NCBI RefSeq assembly: GCF_041080655.1
Contig: NZ_CP163525.1
Coordinates: forward strand, 5,084,001 to 5,148,000
Direction of reading: 5' to 3'
DNA: 64,000 bases
Origin: Streptomyces sp. CG4
GTDB taxonomy: Bacteria > Actinomycetota > Actinomycetes > Streptomycetales > Streptomycetaceae
Every line of letters starts with the position of its first letter. Position 1 is the first letter of the stretch. Position numbers and translations under genes: made by a program. This document shows, in pieces, positions 59,985 through 64,000 of the stretch. The notes below the pieces were generated by a model. That model did no database searches, was not told where the DNA came from, and saw only the letters and a program-made list of their open reading frames with translations.

Positions 59985-60929
59985 ATGACGTCTTTGCGCA
60001 CACTCGGCTCTTCCGACCTCGAGGTCTTCCCGCTCTGCCTCGGCGGCAACGTCTTCGGCTGGACCGCCGACGAGGAGACCTCCTTCGCCGTCCTCGACGC
60101 CTACGCGGCGGCGGGCGGCAACTTCGTCGACACCGCCGACTCCTACACCGCCTGGATCGAGGGCAACAAGGGCGGCGAGTCGGAGACGATCATCGGCAAG
60201 TGGGTCAAGGCGCGCGGCAACCGGGACCGCGTCGTCATCGCCACCAAGGTCAGCCAGCACCCCGAGTACCAGGGCCTGTCCGCCGCCAACATCAAGGCCG
60301 CCGCCGACGCCTCCCTGCGCCGTCTGGACACCGACTACATCGACCTCTACTACACCCACTTCGACCAGCCCGAGGTGCCGGTCGAGGAGATCATCGGCGC
60401 CCTCGACGAGCTGGTGAAGGCCGGCAAGGTCCGGCACATCGCCGCCTCCAACATCAGCCCCGAGCGCCTCAAGGCCTCCCTCGACTTCTCCGACCGCGAG
60501 GGCCTGGCCCGCTATGTCGCCCTCCAGCCGCACTACAACCTGGTCTCCCGCGACACCTACGAGGGCCCGCTGCAGGACCTGGCCGCCAAGGAGGGCCTGT
60601 CCGCGGTGCCCTACTTCTCGCTCGCCGCGGGCTTCCTGACCGGCAAGTACCGCCCCGGCGCGACGGTCGACAGCGCCCGCGCGAACCGGGCCCAGCAGTA
60701 CGCGGACTCCGAGCGCGGCCACAAGGTCCTCGCGGCCCTGGACGAGATCGCCGCCGCGCACGACGCCCCCGTCGCCACGGTCGCCCTCGCCTGGCTGGCC
60801 GCCCAGCCGACCATCACCGCCCCGATCGCCTCGGCCCGCACCGTCGACCAGCTCCCGGCTCTGCTGGCGGCGGCGGACCTGAAGCTGACGGACGAGGAGG
60901 CGGCGAGCCTGACGGAGGCGTCGGCGTAA
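59985..60929 (+). CDS. Aldo/keto reductase
   Basis: 314 aa from ATG 59985 (MTSLRTLGSSDLEVFPLCLG). TIM-barrel NADPH oxidoreductase with the tetrad Asp in GGNFVDTADSYTAW, Tyr in SYTAW, Lys in VVIATKVS and His in LYYTHFDQP. The C-terminal cofactor part is PIASARTVDQLPALL. Closest to the MocA/YajO-like group; substrate unknown. The position after the M23 gene matches other Streptomyces. Confidence 0.92.
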   Translation: MTSLRTLGSSDLEVFPLCLGGNVFGWTADEETSFAVLDAYAAAGGNFVDTADSYTAWIEGNKGGESETIIGKWVKARGNRDRVVIATKVSQHPEYQGLSAANIKAAADASLRRLDTDYIDLYYTHFDQPEVPVEEIIGALDELVKAGKVRHIAASNISPERLKASLDFSDREGLARYVALQPHYNLVSRDTYEGPLQDLAAKEGLSAVPYFSLAAGFLTGKYRPGATVDSARANRAQQYADSERGHKVLAALDEIAAAHDAPVATVALAWLAAQPTITAPIASARTVDQLPALLAAADLKLTDEEAASLTEASA

Positions 60930-61000
60930 GGCACCCGTAGGTCACCTTTCCGCCGCGACGGCGTGTTCCGGCGGTGCCGGACTATCGGCGACCCGGAGGG

Positions 61001-62314
61001 CTACGACCGGTACGGGTTGTACACGGAGTAGGGCGCCGCCGGATATCCGTACCCCGGCCACGCCGTCGCCACTGGTGCCGCGTGCACCGGCCAGGCCGGC
61101 GCGGCCGCCCGGGCCGCATACTCCAATGCGGTCCGGGCCGTGTCCCGCCGCTTCCACAGCTCGTCCAGCAGCTCCCGCTCCCGTACGACGAAGTCGGCCC
61201 CGGCCTTCCCCTGGCGCCCCCGGCGCCGCAGAAACGCGAGCGACGTGGCGTACGCCTCGTACTGCGCCACCGCCCGCGCCGCCGTCCGGCCGTGGTGGTG
61301 CCGGGCGTAGTCGCGGGCCGTCCGCCGCGCCGCCATCGACCCGAGCGCGAACGGCTCGGCCGGCCCCAGCCACCCGGCCAGCACATACGCCGGCAGCTCC
61401 TCCCGCACGGTCCGCAGCTCCCGCTGCCGCGTCCAGATCGCGAGCCAGGTCAGCAGCCCGAACACGGGCACCATGAACGCGCCGTAGACGGCGAAGAACC
61501 CGAACTCGCCGAAGGTGGAGGAACCGTTCCAGAAGGCGTGCATGCTCATCGCGAGCAGCAGACCGCACAGCGGCAGCAGCACCCGCCGGACGCGCTGGCG
61601 CTCGGCGGAGAGCGCGGAGATGCCGAAGCCGAGGCCGGTGAGGGTGGTGAACAGGGGGTGCGCGAACGGGGACATCACGATGCGCACGAAGAAGGTGGCG
61701 GCGGTGACGGAGGCGATGCCGCCGTCGCCGGTGAGCTGGTCGGTCCCGAAGGCCGTACCCAGGTAGAGGATGTTCTCGGTGAACGCGAACCCGGTGGCGG
61801 TGATCCCCGCTATCACCACCCCGTCCACGATCCCGGTGAAGTCGCGTCGGCGGAAGAGGAAGACGAGCAGGACGGCCGCGGCCTTGGCGGACTCCTCCAC
61901 GATGGGCGCTATCACGGTGGCGCCGAGGGTGTTCGCACTGGCCGGATCGGCGGTGGCGGTGGCTATCCACTTGGTCGCGAAACTGTTGGCGACGATCGCT
62001 ATCAGCGCGGCCGCGCACGCGCCCCAGGCGAAGGCGAAGATCAGATTCCGCCAGGGGCCCGGCGCCACCCGGTCCAGCCAGCGGAAGGCGGCTATGAGCC
62101 AGGGCACGGGCAGCATGGCCAGCCCGATCCCGACGAGAAACCCCTCGGTACCGGTCTGCCGGCGCACCAGCGCGAGGATGACCAGACCGGACAGCGCCAG
62201 CAGCGTGATCAGCGCCCCGTACCGCACCCACCTGCGCTGCCACCAGTGCGGATGGCGGAGCACCAGGCCCTCGGGGCCCGGGGGATACGTCGGAAACGGA
62301 GGACTGGTGGCCAC
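61001..62314 (-). CDS. PrsW-family intramembrane metalloprotease
   Basis: 437 aa from GTG 62314. Eight or so membrane helices in the first 300 residues with the PrsW active-site blocks: TVIAPIVEESAKAAAVLLVF (EExxK), GITATGFAFTENILYL and LLAMSMHAFWNGSS (catalytic His region). The soluble Ala/Arg-rich C-terminus ends in a Tyr/Pro-rich tail (YGYPAAPYSVYNPYRS). PrsW in Bacillus cleaves an anti-sigma factor; the actinobacterial target is unknown. Confidence 0.9.
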   Translation of the reverse strand: MATSPPFPTYPPGPEGLVLRHPHWWQRRWVRYGALITLLALSGLVILALVRRQTGTEGFLVGIGLAMLPVPWLIAAFRWLDRVAPGPWRNLIFAFAWGACAAALIAIVANSFATKWIATATADPASANTLGATVIAPIVEESAKAAAVLLVFLFRRRDFTGIVDGVVIAGITATGFAFTENILYLGTAFGTDQLTGDGGIASVTAATFFVRIVMSPFAHPLFTTLTGLGFGISALSAERQRVRRVLLPLCGLLLAMSMHAFWNGSSTFGEFGFFAVYGAFMVPVFGLLTWLAIWTRQRELRTVREELPAYVLAGWLGPAEPFALGSMAARRTARDYARHHHGRTAARAVAQYEAYATSLAFLRRRGRQGKAGADFVVRERELLDELWKRRDTARTALEYAARAAAPAWPVHAAPVATAWPGYGYPAAPYSVYNPYRS

Positions 62315-62359
62315 GGCATCGACCCTAACGGTGACGGGACGAGGGGCTGGAGCGGTTTA

Positions 62360-63214
62360 TCAGCCCTGGTGCGGTTCGCGTGATCGGTCCTGGTGCGGTA
62401 CGCGACGGAACAGCAGATCGTTCACCACATGTCCCTTGTCCAGTCCCTGACCCTCGAAACGGGTCAGCGGCCGGAACTCGGGGCGCGGCGCGAAACCGCC
62501 GTCCGCCTGTGTGTTCTCGAAGTCGGGGTGCGCGGTGAGCACCTCCAGCATCTGCTCGGCGTACGGCTCCCAGTCGGTCGCGCAGTGCACGAGCGCACCG
62601 GGCTTCAGCCGGGTCGCGGCCAGCGTCAGGAACTCGGGCTGGATGAGCCGCCGCTTGTGATGCCGCTTCTTGGGCCAGGGGTCCGGGAAGTACACCCGCA
62701 GCCCGTCGAGCGCGTCGGGGGTGAGCATCTCCCGGAGCAGGATGATCGCGTCGCCGTTGCCGACCCGGACGTTCGCCAGCCCCTTCCGGTCGGCGAGGTT
62801 CAGCAGATTCCCCTGACCCGGTGTGTGCACGTCGACGGCGAGGATGTTGGTGTCCGGGGCCCCGGCGGCCATCTGCGCGGTGGCCTCGCCCATCCCGAAG
62901 CCGATCTCCAGCACGACGGGCTTGTCGTTCCCGAACAGCTCACCGAGATCGATGACCTGCTGCCCGTCGATGTCGAGCCCCCACTGGGGCCACAGCCGCT
63001 GCAACGCATCGGCCTGCCCCGCGGTCACCCGGCTCCGCCGCGGCTGAAAACTCCGGATCCGCCGCTCGAAGTGCGACCCGGCGGGATCCGCCTTGGGCCC
63101 GTCCGGAAACCGCGGCTCCCCCTTGGCCCGGGTATGCCGAACGGAGACACCTGGGGCGTGGGGGGCCGACGCGGGGGCTTCGGGAGCTTCGGTGGCGTTG
63201 AGGAAGTCAGACAC
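62360..63214 (-). CDS. trmB: tRNA (guanine-N7-)-methyltransferase
   Basis: 284 aa. Methylates G46 of tRNA. The SAM-binding motif is VVLEIGFGMGEATAQMAAGA, then ILAVDVHTPGQGNLL, the hallmark LRVYFPDPWPKKRHHKRRLI and PLTRFEGQGLDKGHVVNDL at the end. The extra N-terminal 70 residues (ASAPHAPGVSVRHTRAKGEP, RRIRSFQPRRSRVT) are usual in Streptomyces. The GTG start at 63214 is followed by SDFLNATEAPEAP. Confidence 0.95.
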   Translation of the reverse strand: MSDFLNATEAPEAPASAPHAPGVSVRHTRAKGEPRFPDGPKADPAGSHFERRIRSFQPRRSRVTAGQADALQRLWPQWGLDIDGQQVIDLGELFGNDKPVVLEIGFGMGEATAQMAAGAPDTNILAVDVHTPGQGNLLNLADRKGLANVRVGNGDAIILLREMLTPDALDGLRVYFPDPWPKKRHHKRRLIQPEFLTLAATRLKPGALVHCATDWEPYAEQMLEVLTAHPDFENTQADGGFAPRPEFRPLTRFEGQGLDKGHVVNDLLFRRVPHQDRSREPHQG

Positions 63215-63268
63215 AGTGCTTCCGATTTTACGGCGCTCTACGAGGGTGCCCTTCCGGCCGTACGACGC

Positions 63269-64000
63269 CTACAGCGAGCCGAGCATGTCCAGCACCCGAC
63301 GCCCGATCTCCCTGCCGATCGGCAGCGAAGCTGTAGCCGCCGGAGACGGTGCGTTGAGCACGTGCACCGCCCGGCTCCCCTCCCGGATCAGGAAGTCGTC
63401 CACCAGGGTCCCGTCCCGCAACACCGCCTGCGCCCGCACCCCGGCCGGGGCCCGCACCAGGTCGTCGCCCTCGACCCCGGGCAACAGCCTCCGCACGGCC
63501 TCCAGAAACGCCCCCTTCGACAGCGAGCGGTGCAGCTCCCCGGCGCCGTATCTCCAGTGCCGCCGGGCGATCGCCCACGACCCCGGCCAGGCCACGGTCC
63601 CGGCCAGCTCCCGGGGGCGTACGACCCCCCAGCCGTACCCCTCCCGGGCCAGCGCCGGCACCGCGTTGGGTCCGATGTGCACACCCCCGTCGATGCCCCG
63701 GGTCAGATGCACCCCGAGGAACGGGAACGCCGGATCCGGCACCGGATACACCAGCCCCCGCACGAGCTCGGGCCTCGCCAGCTCGTAGTACTCACCGCGG
63801 AACGGCACGATCCGGACCCCGGGCTCGTCCCCGGTCAGCCGCGCCAGCTCGTCGCAGTACAGCCCGGCGCAGTTCACCAGCACGCGGGCGCGGACGATCT
63901 CGCCGCCGGCGGTGAGCACGGCCACGCCCCGCTCCGGCCGCCGGTCCACCCGGACGACCCGCGCGCCGTACCGGATCTCCGCCCCCGAGGCCTGCGCCAG
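63269..64000 (-). CDS. lhgO: L-2-hydroxyglutarate oxidase (N-terminus beyond window)
   Basis: The C-terminal 243 residues of an FAD-dependent DAO-fold oxidase; the 5' end is cut by the window edge. Marks: VLVNCAGLYCDELARLTGDE, RIVPFRGEYYELA, YPVPDPAFPFLGVHLTRGID, GGVHIGPNAVPALAREGYGW and AVHVLNAPSPAATASLPIGR. LhgO oxidises L-2-hydroxyglutarate to 2-oxoglutarate, a metabolite repair role. It lies 54 bp upstream of trmB on the same strand. Confidence 0.92.
   Translation of the reverse strand: MAQASGAEIRYGARVVRVDRRPERGVAVLTAGGEIVRARVLVNCAGLYCDELARLTGDEPGVRIVPFRGEYYELARPELVRGLVYPVPDPAFPFLGVHLTRGIDGGVHIGPNAVPALAREGYGWGVVRPRELAGTVAWPGSWAIARRHWRYGAGELHRSLSKGAFLEAVRRLLPGVEGDDLVRAPAGVRAQAVLRDGTLVDDFLIREGSRAVHVLNAPSPAATASLPIGREIGRRVLDMLGSL

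Overview
This is a high-GC actinobacterial chromosome segment, almost certainly from a Streptomyces: strong G/C bias at third codon positions, frequent GTG starts, BldC, an Lsr2-type nucleoid protein, DUF3073, valine dehydrogenase, a parS site of the Streptomyces type and mycothiol-type enzymes. From memory, the gene order of the left (about 1.5-40 kb) and right (about 58-64 kb) parts follows the core chromosome of S. coelicolor around SCO4067-SCO4111. No database search was run, so family names are recognition calls from the translated sequences.

Layout. 0-1.4 kb: a broken junction where a DUF1152-like gene (minus strand) meets the C-terminal remnant of a tyrosine integrase lying beside tRNA-Ser(GGA), the scar of an integrative element. 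1.5-23 kb: SRP RNA, dnaX, then the dispersed purine pathway (purD, purC, purS-purQ-purL with 4-bp overlaps, purF, purM). It is interrupted by a four-gene ABC exporter/two-component operon sitting between two near-identical tRNA-Gly(GCC)+terminator units, an Lsr2 paralogue, a degenerate M48-like membrane protein, a DMFase-like protein and small lipoproteins. 23-40 kb: DUF3073, vdh, bldC (with a hairpin just ahead of its ribosome binding site), the giant helicase hrpA, a small DivIVA-motif/membrane protein pair, a tRNA-Glu/Asp/Phe cluster holding a perfect parS palindrome, a membrane metallophosphoesterase, a minizincin, a DEAD-box helicase with a repetitive Arg/Asp/Gly tail, an APC permease and tRNA-Lys.

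40-58 kb is the accessory section: a secreted serine protease with five beta-propeller-like repeats, a MarR regulator sharing an operator with a nitroreductase gene, an overlapping three-gene membrane operon of unknown function (46.6-48.5 kb, the best candidate for an undescribed system), a 41-residue secreted Cys-X8-Cys peptide, a low-GC patch with a DUF2637 membrane protein and a new 57-aa ORF, three TetR regulators with clear palindromic operators, an FMN reductase and a DHA2 drug exporter that both carry in-frame tandem-repeat expansions, a 450-bp intergenic minisatellite, and a riboflavin-type module (ribA, a MarR regulator and a reductase-deaminase fusion with reversed RibD domain order) tied together by a shared operator motif. 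58-64 kb returns to core genes: tRNA-fMet, a ydaO-type (c-di-AMP) riboswitch ahead of an M23 cell-wall hydrolase, an aldo-keto reductase, a PrsW-type protease, trmB and the 3' part of an L-2-hydroxyglutarate oxidase gene cut by the window edge.
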